A DNA stretch of 64,000 nt from Streptomyces dangxiongensis (GTDB lineage: Bacteria > Actinomycetota > Actinomycetes > Streptomycetales > Streptomycetaceae), in assembly GCF_003675325.1 (NCBI RefSeq), contig NZ_CP033073.1, positions 7,006,001 to 7,070,000 of the forward strand, given 5' to 3'. A program made the translations under genes and the position numbers. Positions within the stretch are counted from its first letter, which is position 1. Each line of letters opens with the position of its first letter. Below, piece by piece: positions 25,443 to 34,555 of this stretch. The notes under the pieces were generated by a model. The model was not told the DNA's origin. It was given only the letters and a program-made list of their open reading frames with translations, and ran no database searches.

Positions 25443-27368
25443 GTGACCATGTCCCGCGATCACCTCCAGTCGGCACCCAGCGGCAGCGCCGAGGCCCCGT
25501 ACCTCGACCTGCTGGCCCGCGACGCCTCCGCGGAGGCCTACGAGCAGCCCGTGCTGCTCGCCCGAGCCGAGGGCGAGCCGGCCGGCCGGATCGCCGCGCT
25601 CGAAGAGGCCAGACTGCTCGCCCTGCGCGTGCGCGCCGAACTGGAGGGGCGCCGCCGCCGCGAGGCCGAGCTGTCCGCGCTGTTCGAGACCGCCCACGAC
25701 CTCGCCGGCCTCCGCGACCTGGACGCCGTCCTCCAGGCGATCGTGCAGCGCGCCCGCTCCCTGCTCGGCACGGACGTCGCCTACCTCAGCCTCAACGACC
25801 CGGTACGCGGCGACACCTACATGCGGGTCACGGAGGGCTCCGTCTCCGCCCGCTTCCAGCAGCTGCGCCTGGGCATGGGGGAGGGGCTCGGCGGGCTCGT
25901 CGCCCAGACCGCGCGGCCGTACGTCACGGACGACTACTTCCAGGACAGCCGGTTCCAGCACACCCTCACCATCGACGGGGGCGTCCGCGACGAGGGACTG
26001 GTCGCCATCCTCGGCGTACCCCTGATGCTGGGCCCGCACGTGATCGGCGTCCTCTTCGCGGCGGACCGGCGGGCCCGCGTCTTCGAACGCGAGCAGATCG
26101 CCCTGCTCGGCTCCTTCGCCGCGCTCGCGGCAGCGGCCATCGACACCGCCAACCTGCTCACCGAGACCCGAGCGGCCCTGGCCGGACTGGAGCGCGCCAA
26201 CGAGATCATCCGGGACCGCAGCGCCGTCATCGAACGCGCCTCCGACGTGCACGACCGGCTCGCCGAACTCGTCCTGCGCGGTGGCGGGGTCCACGACGTG
26301 GCCGCGGCCGTCTCCCAGGTCCTCGACGGCACCGTGGAGTTCACCGAGGCGCAGGCGGCACCGGCCGCGGCCCTGGAGGCATCCCGCGCCGACGGCCACG
26401 CCGTACGGCACGGCAGCGACTGGATCGCCGCGGTGGCCGCCGGCGGCGAACTCCTCGGCGCGCTGGTCCTGCGCGGCCACCCCGGACTGGACCCGGTCGA
26501 CCAACGCACCCTGGAACGGGCCGCGATGGTCACCTCGCTGCTCCTGCTCGCCCGCCGCTCCGCCGCCGAGGCCGAACAACGCGTGCGCGGCGAACTGCTC
26601 GACGATCTGCTGGACGCCCGCGACCGGGACCCGCGCCTGCTGCGCGAACGCGCCAGCCGTCTGCACGCCGACCTCGACGCCACCCACGTCGTCCTCGCAG
26701 CCCGCCTCGACGGCCCGGCGGCCGACGCCGACGAGGAGGCCGCGGCCCGCCGCCGGCTGTGGTCCGCCGCGTCCCACCTCGCCGCCACCCGGCACGGACT
26801 GGCCGCCGCCCGTGACGGCGGCACCGTCCTGCTGCTGCCGCTCGGCACCGGCGACACCGCCACCGAGGTGGCCCGCCGCGCCGCCCGCCAGCTAGGCACG
26901 GCCGTCCACCAGCCCGTCACGGTCGGCGCCTCCGCACCCGTCACCGCCCTCACCGCGCACCCCGAGACCGTGGCCACCGCCTACGCCGAGGGCCGCCGCT
27001 GCCTGGACGCGCTGCACCTGCTGGGCCGGGCCGGGGACGGGGCGGCGGCCGAGGACTTCGGCTTCCTCGGCCTGCTGCTCGCGGGCGGACGGGACATCGC
27101 CGGTTTCGTCGACCGCACCATCGGCGCCGTGGTCTCGTACGACAGACAGCGCGGCACGGAACTGCTGCGCACCCTGGAGGCGTACTTCGCCGGCGGGATG
27201 AGCCCGGCCCGCACCAAGGACGCGCTGCACGTCCATGTGAACACGGTGGCGCAGCGGCTGGAACGCGTGGGCCGCCTGCTCGGCGCGGACTGGCAGACAC
27301 CCGCCCGCGTCCTGGAGATCCAACTCGCCCTCAGACTCCACCGACTGGCCACACCGGGACGGCTCTGA
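25443..27368 (+). CDS. GAF-domain PucR-type transcriptional regulator
   Basis: A 641-residue regulator. A GAF sensor domain spans about 75-245, a GGDEF-like central PucR segment follows, and a C-terminal PucR helix-turn-helix (HVHVNTVAQRLERVGRLLG, about 595-615) binds DNA. The layout resembles regulators that sense small organic acids and activate adjacent catabolic genes. It lies 70 bp after the 3-hydroxybutyrate dehydrogenase gene and converges on the transporter, making these its probable targets. The GTG at 25443 starts MTMSRDH; an in-frame ATG two codons later is equally possible. Confidence 0.85.
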   Translation: MTMSRDHLQSAPSGSAEAPYLDLLARDASAEAYEQPVLLARAEGEPAGRIAALEEARLLALRVRAELEGRRRREAELSALFETAHDLAGLRDLDAVLQAIVQRARSLLGTDVAYLSLNDPVRGDTYMRVTEGSVSARFQQLRLGMGEGLGGLVAQTARPYVTDDYFQDSRFQHTLTIDGGVRDEGLVAILGVPLMLGPHVIGVLFAADRRARVFEREQIALLGSFAALAAAAIDTANLLTETRAALAGLERANEIIRDRSAVIERASDVHDRLAELVLRGGGVHDVAAAVSQVLDGTVEFTEAQAAPAAALEASRADGHAVRHGSDWIAAVAAGGELLGALVLRGHPGLDPVDQRTLERAAMVTSLLLLARRSAAEAEQRVRGELLDDLLDARDRDPRLLRERASRLHADLDATHVVLAARLDGPAADADEEAAARRRLWSAASHLAATRHGLAAARDGGTVLLLPLGTGDTATEVARRAARQLGTAVHQPVTVGASAPVTALTAHPETVATAYAEGRRCLDALHLLGRAGDGAAAEDFGFLGLLLAGGRDIAGFVDRTIGAVVSYDRQRGTELLRTLEAYFAGGMSPARTKDALHVHVNTVAQRLERVGRLLGADWQTPARVLEIQLALRLHRLATPGRL

Positions 27369-27419
27369 CCGGCCTCCTCGCGGGAGCCGGCCGGAGCCGT
27401 CCCAGGACGACCGCCCCGG

Positions 27420-28808
27420 TCAGACGAGAGGCGCCTGCGCGGCCGAAGCCGCCGCGGAAGGCTCCCCGCCCTTGCCCTCGCCCTCCCCCTCGGCCTCGGT
27501 GAGATCCCGGTGTCGTGTCTCCCGGGACAGGGTCACCGCGACCAGGGTCAGTACGGCGGCGGCGATCACGTACAGAGCGATCGGAGTGGAGCTGTCGTAG
27601 TCGGAGAGGAGCGCGGTCGCGATGAGGGGGGCCGGCGCACCGGCGGCGACCGAGGCGAACTGGGCGCCGATGGACGCACCCGAGTAGCGCATCCGGGTGG
27701 CGAACATCTCCGCGAAGAACGCTGCCTGCGGTGCGTACATGGCACCGTGCAGTACCAGTCCGACGGTCACGGCCAGCACCAGGTACCCGAACGACCCGGT
27801 GTCCACGAGCGCGAAGAACGGGAACGCCCACAGGCCGACACCGGCCGCCCCGAACAGGTAGACGGGCCGTCGTCCGACCCGGTCCGACAGCGCGCCCCAG
27901 GCCGGGATGACGGCGAAGTGCACGGCGGAGCCGACGAGTACGGCGTTGAGCGCGGTCTGCTTCGAGACGCCGGCCGAGGTGGTGGCGTAGACGAGGATGA
28001 AAGCGGTGATGACGTAGTAGCTGATGTTCTCCGCCATCCGCGCGCCCATCGCCACGAGCACGTCACGCCAGTGGTGCCGCAGCACGGAGACGAGCGGCAG
28101 CGGCTCCGTCTCGCCGTCCTTGCGGGACTCGGCCCGCTCCAACGCCTGCTTGAAGACGGGGGATTCGTCGACAGACAGCCGGATCCACAGACCGACGACG
28201 ACGAGCACGCCGGAGAGCAGGAACGGGATGCGCCAGCCCCATGCGCCGAAGGCGTCGTCGGACAGTACGGCGGTCAGCAGTGACAGCACACCGGTGGCCA
28301 GTAGCTGCCCGGCCGGCGCACCCGTCTGCGGCCACGAGGCCCAGAAACCGCGCCGCCGCGCGTCCCCGTGCTCCGACACCAGCAGCACGGCGCCGCCCCA
28401 CTCACCACCGAGCGCGAACCCCTGCACCAGCCGCAGCACCGTGAGCAGCACGGGCGCGGCACTGCCGACGGTCGCGTGGGTCGGCAGCAGCCCGATGGCG
28501 AACGTCGCCCCGCCCATCAGCACCAGACTCAGCACCAGCAGCTTCTTCCGCCCCAGCCGGTCGCCGTAGTGCCCGAACACGAGCGCCCCCAGCGGACGCG
28601 CCGCGAACCCCACGGCATACGTCAGGAACGACAACAACGTCCCGACCAGCGGATCGGAGTCCGGGAAGAACACCTTGTTGAACACCAGCGCGGCAGCGGA
28701 ACCGTAGAGAAAGAAGTCGTACCACTCGATGGTGGTCCCGATGAGGCTGGCGGCGACGATCCGGGGGAGGCTTGCGGGGGGTGGGGGAGCGGTGGTCGGG
28801 GATGCCAT
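27420..28808 (-). CDS. MHS-type MFS metabolite:H+ symporter
   Basis: About 462 residues with 12 predicted helices. The family marks are IEWYDFFLYG near the N-terminus, GHYGDRLGRKK in loop 2-3, RLVQGFALGGEWGGA in helix 4, and SDRVGRRP in loop 8-9. This is the ShiA/ProP/KgtP group, which imports organic acids or osmolytes with protons. I choose ATG 28808, with GAGGAAG upstream. Next to 3-hydroxybutyrate dehydrogenase and its regulator it may import a hydroxy-acid. The C-terminal tail is a Glu/Gly/Ala-rich soluble segment. Confidence 0.88.
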   Translation of the reverse strand: MASPTTAPPPPASLPRIVAASLIGTTIEWYDFFLYGSAAALVFNKVFFPDSDPLVGTLLSFLTYAVGFAARPLGALVFGHYGDRLGRKKLLVLSLVLMGGATFAIGLLPTHATVGSAAPVLLTVLRLVQGFALGGEWGGAVLLVSEHGDARRRGFWASWPQTGAPAGQLLATGVLSLLTAVLSDDAFGAWGWRIPFLLSGVLVVVGLWIRLSVDESPVFKQALERAESRKDGETEPLPLVSVLRHHWRDVLVAMGARMAENISYYVITAFILVYATTSAGVSKQTALNAVLVGSAVHFAVIPAWGALSDRVGRRPVYLFGAAGVGLWAFPFFALVDTGSFGYLVLAVTVGLVLHGAMYAPQAAFFAEMFATRMRYSGASIGAQFASVAAGAPAPLIATALLSDYDSSTPIALYVIAAAVLTLVAVTLSRETRHRDLTEAEGEGEGKGGEPSAAASAAQAPLV

Positions 28809-29022
28809 GTGCGCCACTTCCTCGTGTGCGGTGGGGACGGGTACGTGTCGGCACACGGTAGAAACACGCAGGTCAGGCGCACATGTGGCGGGGCAACATA
28901 GTTCGAGGCTTGGCTATGCGTGCGGCCACCATGCCGTCTCGCGGACGGGCGGTTCAGGGCCTCGAAGGTGGTCTGAACGAGCACCGTCCGGGACGCGTAG
29001 TTCGCGGTGATTCGATAGTGCG
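28809..29022. other. Non-coding border of the accessory region
   Basis: No gene is seen. It holds the promoter region of the minus-strand transporter and then passes into scrambled sequence. From here to about 32.3 kb coding character is weak apart from two small minus-strand genes and remnants. Confidence 0.4.
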
Positions 29023-29099
29023 GTGCTGACTCCCGTGCTGGTTCGGTGCTGACTGAAAGCCCGCGTCATCACCCCTCCCGTGCTGACTTGGTGCTGACT
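29023..29099. repeat. Four copies of GTGCTGACT plus one partial
   Basis: The 9-mer GTGCTGACT occurs at 29023, 29046, 29080 and 29091, with a partial copy (GTGCTGGTT) at 29035. All are in the same orientation within 77 bp at the border of the decayed region. Their role is unknown; binding sites of a recombinase or leftover element ends are possible. Confidence 0.55.
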
Positions 29100-29159
29100 A
29101 CGCTCCGTTGTACTCGGACTCGGGTGCGGGTTCGTCCGTTCCGCAGCGCGAGAGAAGTG

Positions 29160-29890
29160 TCAGTTACCGCGCCTATCGGGTGAGCCCTGTCGAGTGGCGC
29201 GGCGTGTTGAGAGCGGTTGGGGAGTGGTGACTCGTGGAGTGGCCGTGCAAGCCGTAGAGACGAGCAGTTCCAGGCTGAGCGCGTAGCCGCCTTCGGGTGC
29301 TGGCCCGGAGCTGATGGTGCCGCCGAGTGGTTCGGCGCGTTGGCGCAGGCCGATGAGGCCGTGATGGGCGCCGGGCAGGGGGAGGGCGGGCCGGGTGGGG
29401 GCGTGTTTGCGGACGTTGGCCAGGGCCTCCTGGACGGTGCGGTAGACGGCGCGCTGGACGGTGGGAGGGAGGTCGTCAGGCAGGTCCGTCTTCAGTCCCG
29501 CGTCGATGCCGCTCGTTGCGACCAGGCGCTCCAGGTCGGCGAGGGACGGTTGGGGGGAGTTCCGTCTCGTGGCTGCCTGAGGCGCGCAGCACGCTGACCA
29601 TGTGCCGCAGCTCCTCGAGGGTTTGCACGCTGAGCTGCCGGATCGTGGCTGCTCATGTCTCTGGCCTCGGCGTCCTGGCTGCCCACCTGAAGTGCTCCGG
29701 CCTGTACGGCGATGAGGCTGACCTGGTGGGAGACCACGCCGTGCATCTCCCGGGCAAGCTGGGCGCGCTCCTTCGCCAGGACGCTCTGGGCCGTCAGCAG
29801 CCGTTCGTGCTCGCGGGCTTCCGAGATTTCGACGAGTCGCTGACAGAGGTCGCGGCGGGCCTGTACGAGCTGGCCCAGAAGGACGGGAGC
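29160..29890 (-). pseudogene. Broken NarL-type sensor histidine kinase
   Basis: A decayed HisKA_3-type kinase. Read on the minus strand, the dimerisation box (KERAQLAREMHGVVSHQVS) is in one frame. At about 29650 the homology moves to a second frame (IRQLSVQTLEELRHMV). At the G6 run 29552-29557 it moves to a third (LADLERLVATSG ... QEALANVRKHA). Near 29400 about 25 residues of the ATPase lid are missing before HGLIGLRQRAEPLGG. The N-terminal membrane part is absent. Several independent lesions make it a true pseudogene, not a sequencing artefact. Confidence 0.82.
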
Positions 29891-29894
29891 GTGT

Positions 29895-30026
29895 GTCAAA
29901 CAGCGCGTCCGCCAGCTCAACACCGACAACCGCACCCTCGCCGAACGACTCGACGCCGCCCGCTCCCACCTCCGTTTCCAGGACCGGCGCATCGCCGAAC
30001 TCGAGGGCCGCCTCACCGACGACTGA
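29895..30026 (+). pseudogene. C-terminal coiled-coil scrap of a transposon-associated protein
   Basis: Forty-three codons ending in TGA encode a heptad-rich helix (KQRVRQLNTDNRTLAERL, then RIAELEGRLTDD). It resembles the C-terminal end of the DUF6262-type helper proteins of Tn554-like transposons, but the match is from memory and short. There is no start codon or upstream domain, and it abuts the broken kinase, so the junction near 29890 is probably a deletion or insertion scar. Confidence 0.4.
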
Positions 30027-30186
30027 CCACGACGTGTTTTTGTCCGCCTGGCTGACTCCGCAGTCCGGCCACCGCCCCACGGGCGGGCCATGACATGGGC
30101 CCGCCCGGATGGGCTGGAAGCCGCAGAGCGCCAGACACGTGACTTCGCCGGAGGAAGGGAGGTGTCGGCTGCGTGAGCGGGATGGG

Positions 30187-30528
30187 TCAGGTGAGTCGCC
30201 GCCCCATCTTTGCTGACTGCCGGTTGTGTCCCTTCGTGTCCCACCACTCTTCCAGATGGGCGTGGACGAGGTGCACGAGCTGCAGCAGTCGGTCGGGAGG
30301 GGGTGCGGGCGAGGTGAGCACATCCGCCCAGGACTTGTCGTCCCAGGAGAGGGCGACGACCCAACGTTCGTCCGGGTGGTCTTGGCGGCCTACAGTCAGC
30401 CAGTACCTCAACGTCGCGCTACGGTCCGGATGGTGCTCGACCGTCATTTTGATGACGTCGAACCGGAGTCCGTCAGCGGTGCCGTACGAGCGGCTGAGGG
30501 CCTGCTCGGCTGGTGTCTGTTCCGCCAC
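30187..30528 (-). CDS. Small acidic hypothetical protein, possible partner of the secreted protein
   Basis: About 113 residues, soluble, with a beta-rich first half (YWLTVGRQDH; RWVVALSWDD) and an amphipathic helix (LLQLVHLVHAHLEEWW). I do not recognise the family. I choose GTG 30528 (MAEQTP...), which has AAAGGGTGG 9 nt upstream; GTG 30549 would add seven residues. It lies 45 bp downstream of the secreted four-cysteine protein on the same strand, so the two are probably cotranscribed. A cytoplasmic immunity protein is one option, with no direct evidence. Confidence 0.6.
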   Translation of the reverse strand: MAEQTPAEQALSRSYGTADGLRFDVIKMTVEHHPDRSATLRYWLTVGRQDHPDERWVVALSWDDKSWADVLTSPAPPPDRLLQLVHLVHAHLEEWWDTKGHNRQSAKMGRRLT

Positions 30529-30573
30529 AGGGGTCAACCACCCTTTCACCTAGCCCGCACCCCAACATCGTGT

Positions 30574-31056
30574 TCAGCAGGGAGCAGCGCCGGCGACGGC
30601 CGGCTGGTCGACCTTGTAGGCCGTCAGGAGGTCGTTGCTCCCGGCCGGGGTACCGATGATGGTGCGGAACTTCTCCACGTTCGGGCACTGATGGGTGTAG
30701 GTAGAGTAACCGCCGCGGCCATTGGGGTCCCCGGACCCGATGGCCGCGTCTATCTTCCGGTCCATCGTGCTGTCCCAGCCGTGCCCCGCCTTGATGTGCT
30801 TCCAGCCCCATGTGCTTGTGCCGCAGCGCAGGGTGTAAAAGGTGGGAGGGCCAACGGGCACACGGCGGTAGTACTTCTTCAGGACGTAGGTGCGGCTGTG
30901 GCTCCTGCACTTGGCGTCGAAGCTGTCGGCCGCCGCGGTGCCGGTCTTCCCTGAGGCGGCGGGCGCGGCGGACGCGGAACCGGCTGCCGGAATCAGCAGG
31001 GCCGATATGACGGCAGCAGCGGACAGCGCTGTCTTGACGGAAGTGTTGTGAAGCAT
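30574..31056 (-). CDS. Secreted small protein with four cysteines
   Basis: About 160 residues with a classical signal peptide (basic start, hydrophobic core, cleavage near ASA-AP at about 31-33). The mature part has four cysteines, able to form two disulfides, and a striking TSTWGWKHIKAGHGW segment with two histidines, followed by DPNGRGG and a basic surface. I do not recognise the family; the His pair in a small basic secreted domain is reminiscent of secreted nuclease-type toxins, which is inference only. I choose ATG 31056, with AGAGGGGA upstream; a longer in-frame start would bury the signal peptide. Confidence 0.7.
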   Translation of the reverse strand: MLHNTSVKTALSAAAVISALLIPAAGSASAAPAASGKTGTAAADSFDAKCRSHSRTYVLKKYYRRVPVGPPTFYTLRCGTSTWGWKHIKAGHGWDSTMDRKIDAAIGSGDPNGRGGYSTYTHQCPNVEKFRTIIGTPAGSNDLLTAYKVDQPAVAGAAPC

Positions 31057-32356
31057 GCGTTCCCCTCTGTTCTCCCCGTGGTCAGCGGGGAGTTGGTGGA
31101 CGAAGCGCCTCATTGGTGACGCCGTTTCACCGTGTCATCGCTGACTGCACGCTGTCAATTGAATACATGTCAGGCCATCCAGGCGCAGGCTTCACGGCAC
31201 CGACCGGGCCCATCACAACAACCGGCATCTGCGACTTCGGCTTCGCCGCCGCCGACGTACCCACGGCCCGCCCCTCCGCGGTCAGTGCTACCCGATCGTC
31301 CTGAGCGTGACCCTGCCCGGCCTCGTCCGCCGCGGGGCGGTCAGCACCTCAACGACCAGCGAAGAAGCGTGCTCGGCTCCGCAAAGACATCAGTCGCTAC
31401 GTAGCTGAACCCGGGGGGAGTGACCGACCGGCTGTCCTACCTTGTGGCCGACTCCGGCATGAGATCAGCCAGACGAGTGGCGGTAACGGCCCCAACTCCA
31501 CGTCACGGACATATGGCCTACGAGTCGTCGCAGTTCGGAGTCAGTATCCGAGCTCTTGCGGTCGGTGATGTGGAGTACAAGCGCGGCGTCGATGCCGGCG
31601 TCGCTTGGCGACGGCGGGCAGGCTGCGGACGGCGGCGACCCGGGCGCGCCCAGGACGTGCCGCTGCCAGCCGCTATGGATGAGGTCGAAGTCGGGCCGGG
31701 CCCCGCGCGCGGCGCCCGGCCCGCATCAGCTCCAGGGGGGTGAGCAGGCCCTGCCCGCGGGCGGGGAGCCCAGGATTGCGTCGAAGGTGCGTATCTCCTC
31801 CTCCGCCCCGTCGTGGACCGGCGTCACCGGTCCCTCCCCGCTGCTTGTCCTATATGCCTTCCGCCACGGCACGGCTTCCCGCCCCGTGAAGCCGGATCTC
31901 CGAGGCGCCCTTCGGAGTCGCGGCCGTCTTCCTCCGCCTGCCCGACCCGGCGCGCGGGGCGGGCGGGGCGGTGTCAGCGTGAAGAGACGGCGCGTGGCGT
32001 CTGCGCGGCCTGACACCGACCGCAGCAGCAGGAGGGGTCATGACTCGGACGACGGGACCGGGAGGCACGGCCTGCCACCGGACGCGGCGGCGACCTCCGC
32101 ACGTTCGCGCGCGGGCAGCGCCCGGACGCCCCGACGCCGTCCGGCATCCTCCACCCGGGGCGGACCGCCGCAGGGCTCACCCGCCGGTTCCGTCGGCTCG
32201 GCCGGTCGGGTCGACTCTGTTCCCTCCGGCGGAATGCGTCGGCCCGGTGCCGTGCGCAGGTCGGGGAGGGTGGGTCCCACGCGGGCGACGGGGCCGCCGG
32301 CGCTCCATGCCCCGGTTCCGGCGATGAGCCGGGACGCCGCCGGCAGGGACCCGGCC
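31057..32356. other. 1.3-kb stretch without a convincing gene
   Basis: Codon usage and protein character are poor in all frames. Short open frames exist but none has a ribosome site plus a believable product. The left 100 bp are AT-richer and hold a TTGACA on the minus strand (31153-31158), a possible -35 for the secreted protein gene, though a good -10 is missing. The region looks like decayed sequence between two accessory blocks. Confidence 0.45.
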
Positions 32357-34174
32357 ATGGCAGTCCGGGACCGCGTTTCCCGGCCGGGTGACGGAACGGT
32401 CCGTATTCGCGCGCTCGACGGGCTGCGAGGACTGGCCGTCGCTGCGGTGCTCGCCCATCACGGCGGCATCCCCTGGGCCCGCGGCGGCTTCCTGGGCGTC
32501 GATGCGTTTTTCGTTCTCAGCGGTTACCTCATCACCACCTTGCTGCTGGGGGAGTGGACCCGCACGGGAGGGGTCCGGCTCGCCGCCTTCTGGGCGCGCC
32601 GCGGCCGTCGCCTCCTCCCCGCCCTGCTGCTGATGCTCCTGGCGGTGTGCCTGGTCGGCCCCCATCTTCAGATGCCGTCGACGGACCTCGGGGCTCTGCG
32701 CGGTGATGTGCTCGCCGCCCTGATGTACGTGGCGAACTGGCGGATGATCTTCCGGGGCACGGACTACTTCACGCAGACGGCCACCCCCTCGCTGGTGCAG
32801 CACACCTGGTCGCTGGGGATCGAGGAGCAGTTCTACATCATCTGGCCGCTGCTCGTCATCGCGGTGATGCGGGTGTCCCGCGCACGCCGGTGCCGCACTC
32901 CCGCGATGCTCCTGCTGATCAGCGTGTCCGGTGTCGCGGCGTCGTCGGTTCTGTGCTGGGCCCTGTTCACGGGCCCAGCCGACGTCGGGAGGGTCTACTT
33001 CGGCAGCGACACACGGGCTCTCGCGCTTCTGATCGGCTGCGCCGTGGCGGTGGTACTGGCACGTTCCACCGGGTACGGGCTTCGGCACCGGTCTCTCCTT
33101 GCCGGCGCGGCGGCGTCCGGTGCGATCATTCTCGTCTGCCTGTGGTCGCACTTCGACGGCACGGAGGCCCTGCTGTACCCGGGCGGTCTGCTGGCGGGTT
33201 CTCTGGCGACGGCAGCGGTGTTGGTTCACGTGGTCACGGTGACCGGCTCGATCACCGCGCGGATCTTGTCGCTGGGCCCGCTGGTGCTGCTCGGCCGCAC
33301 CTCGTACGGGGTGTACCTGTGGCATTGGCCGCTGTTCGTGTGGCTCGACGCCGAGCGAACGGGAACGCTCAGCGCTCTTCCGTCGGGGCCACGGCTCGGT
33401 CCGTCCACGGTCGCGGTGCCGGACGGCACCGCCACCGCGCCGCCGCGGGACGACCACTCAACCGGCCCTGTCACGTCCCGCCCCACCGGCCGTCATCACC
33501 GGCCGGGCACGCCCGTCTCGACTGTGGTCATGGGTGACTCCATCGCGTGGACCCTGCTCCACTACCTGCCGCCGACCCCGGGTGTTGCCGTCCATGACGT
33601 CACCCGGCAGGGATGCGGCCTCGCCCTGGGCAGCCCGTACCGCTACTTCGGCACCCTCCACTCGGTGTCCCGGCGGTGCGAGCGATGGCCGGCCGACCTG
33701 CGCCAGGCGGTCGACCACTACGACCCGGACATCGTGGTGCTCTTCTTCGGGCGCTGGGAGACCATGGACCGCGAGCAGGACGGACGCTGGAGGCACATCG
33801 GTGACAAGGTGTTCGACGCGTATCTGCGGGCGCAGCTTGATCGGGCCGTCGGCACGGCGGCGGCACACGGCGCCCTCGTACGGCTGGCTACGGAGCCCTA
33901 TAACCGTCGAGGGGAACGGCCGGACGGCGGTGTGTGGCCCGAAGACCGTCCCGAGCGCGTCGACCGGTGGAACCGGATGCTCCGCCAGGTCGCCGCACAG
34001 AGGGGCCCCGGCGTCAGGATCCTGGATCTGGGCCGTCGCCTCTGTCCCGACGGCGTCTTCACCTGGCAGGTCGACGGCATTCGAGTGCGCAGCGACGGCG
34101 TCCATCTGACACCGGAAGGAGTGCGCTGGCTGCAACCGTGGCTGACTTCGCAGCTAAGAAACGCGGCCCGCTGA
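32357..34174 (+). CDS. Acyltransferase 3 / SGNH-hydrolase fusion, OafA-like, with shortened membrane domain
   Basis: About 605 residues. The N-terminal acyltransferase-3 domain has the catalytic AHHGG histidines (H34/H35), LDGLRGL and GVDAFFVLSGYLI, and runs to LLGRTSYGVYLWHWPLFVW (about 310-328). Normally two more helices and a VEQPIR-like motif follow; here the chain passes straight into a Pro/Thr linker. The C-terminal SGNH domain has GDS and a DGVHLTPEG catalytic Asp-His block. Such proteins O-acetylate surface glycans. The start at ATG 32357 has GGCAGGGA upstream; ATG 32324 is possible. The missing segment may impair activity. Confidence 0.8.
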   Translation: MAVRDRVSRPGDGTVRIRALDGLRGLAVAAVLAHHGGIPWARGGFLGVDAFFVLSGYLITTLLLGEWTRTGGVRLAAFWARRGRRLLPALLLMLLAVCLVGPHLQMPSTDLGALRGDVLAALMYVANWRMIFRGTDYFTQTATPSLVQHTWSLGIEEQFYIIWPLLVIAVMRVSRARRCRTPAMLLLISVSGVAASSVLCWALFTGPADVGRVYFGSDTRALALLIGCAVAVVLARSTGYGLRHRSLLAGAAASGAIILVCLWSHFDGTEALLYPGGLLAGSLATAAVLVHVVTVTGSITARILSLGPLVLLGRTSYGVYLWHWPLFVWLDAERTGTLSALPSGPRLGPSTVAVPDGTATAPPRDDHSTGPVTSRPTGRHHRPGTPVSTVVMGDSIAWTLLHYLPPTPGVAVHDVTRQGCGLALGSPYRYFGTLHSVSRRCERWPADLRQAVDHYDPDIVVLFFGRWETMDREQDGRWRHIGDKVFDAYLRAQLDRAVGTAAAHGALVRLATEPYNRRGERPDGGVWPEDRPERVDRWNRMLRQVAAQRGPGVRILDLGRRLCPDGVFTWQVDGIRVRSDGVHLTPEGVRWLQPWLTSQLRNAAR

Positions 34175-34555
34175 AGCCGGACCGCGGCGCTGGTTACCGG
34201 CGGCTGCCGCTCGGCGACCGACGCCTCGACGCGGCCCAGAGCGCACTGTCGAGTACCTGCTGGCGACGCGGCTGGAGCGCCTGCGTCGCATTACGTTCGG
34301 CGTGCAATCTCCTTGAACGGGTCGTCGTGGCTGACGCGCGGCTGTCCACGCCGGTGGTGAACCGGACATGGTCTCGGCCCAGGGGGTGGCCTCGCCGCTC
34401 AGCAGAGGATCTTCGGCTCACACCGATGCCCGGGGGGTGGCTTACGCTGACTGACGCCTGCCAGCATGATGCGGGCAGGTCACCGGCGTGGGGGGAAGAG
34501 CACTCAGCGCGCGGAATCGTGAAGATGCGAATGCGGCAGCGGGAGGATGGTCGGT
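34175..34555. other. 380-bp gap without a recognisable gene
   Basis: No frame looks coding. The last bases hold GGGAGG (34541-34546), the probable ribosome site of the following MarR gene. Confidence 0.4.

Noticed and set aside
31420..31743. Possible 107-residue protein
   Set aside because: No ribosome site, odd composition in the second half, and no motif; treated as non-coding.
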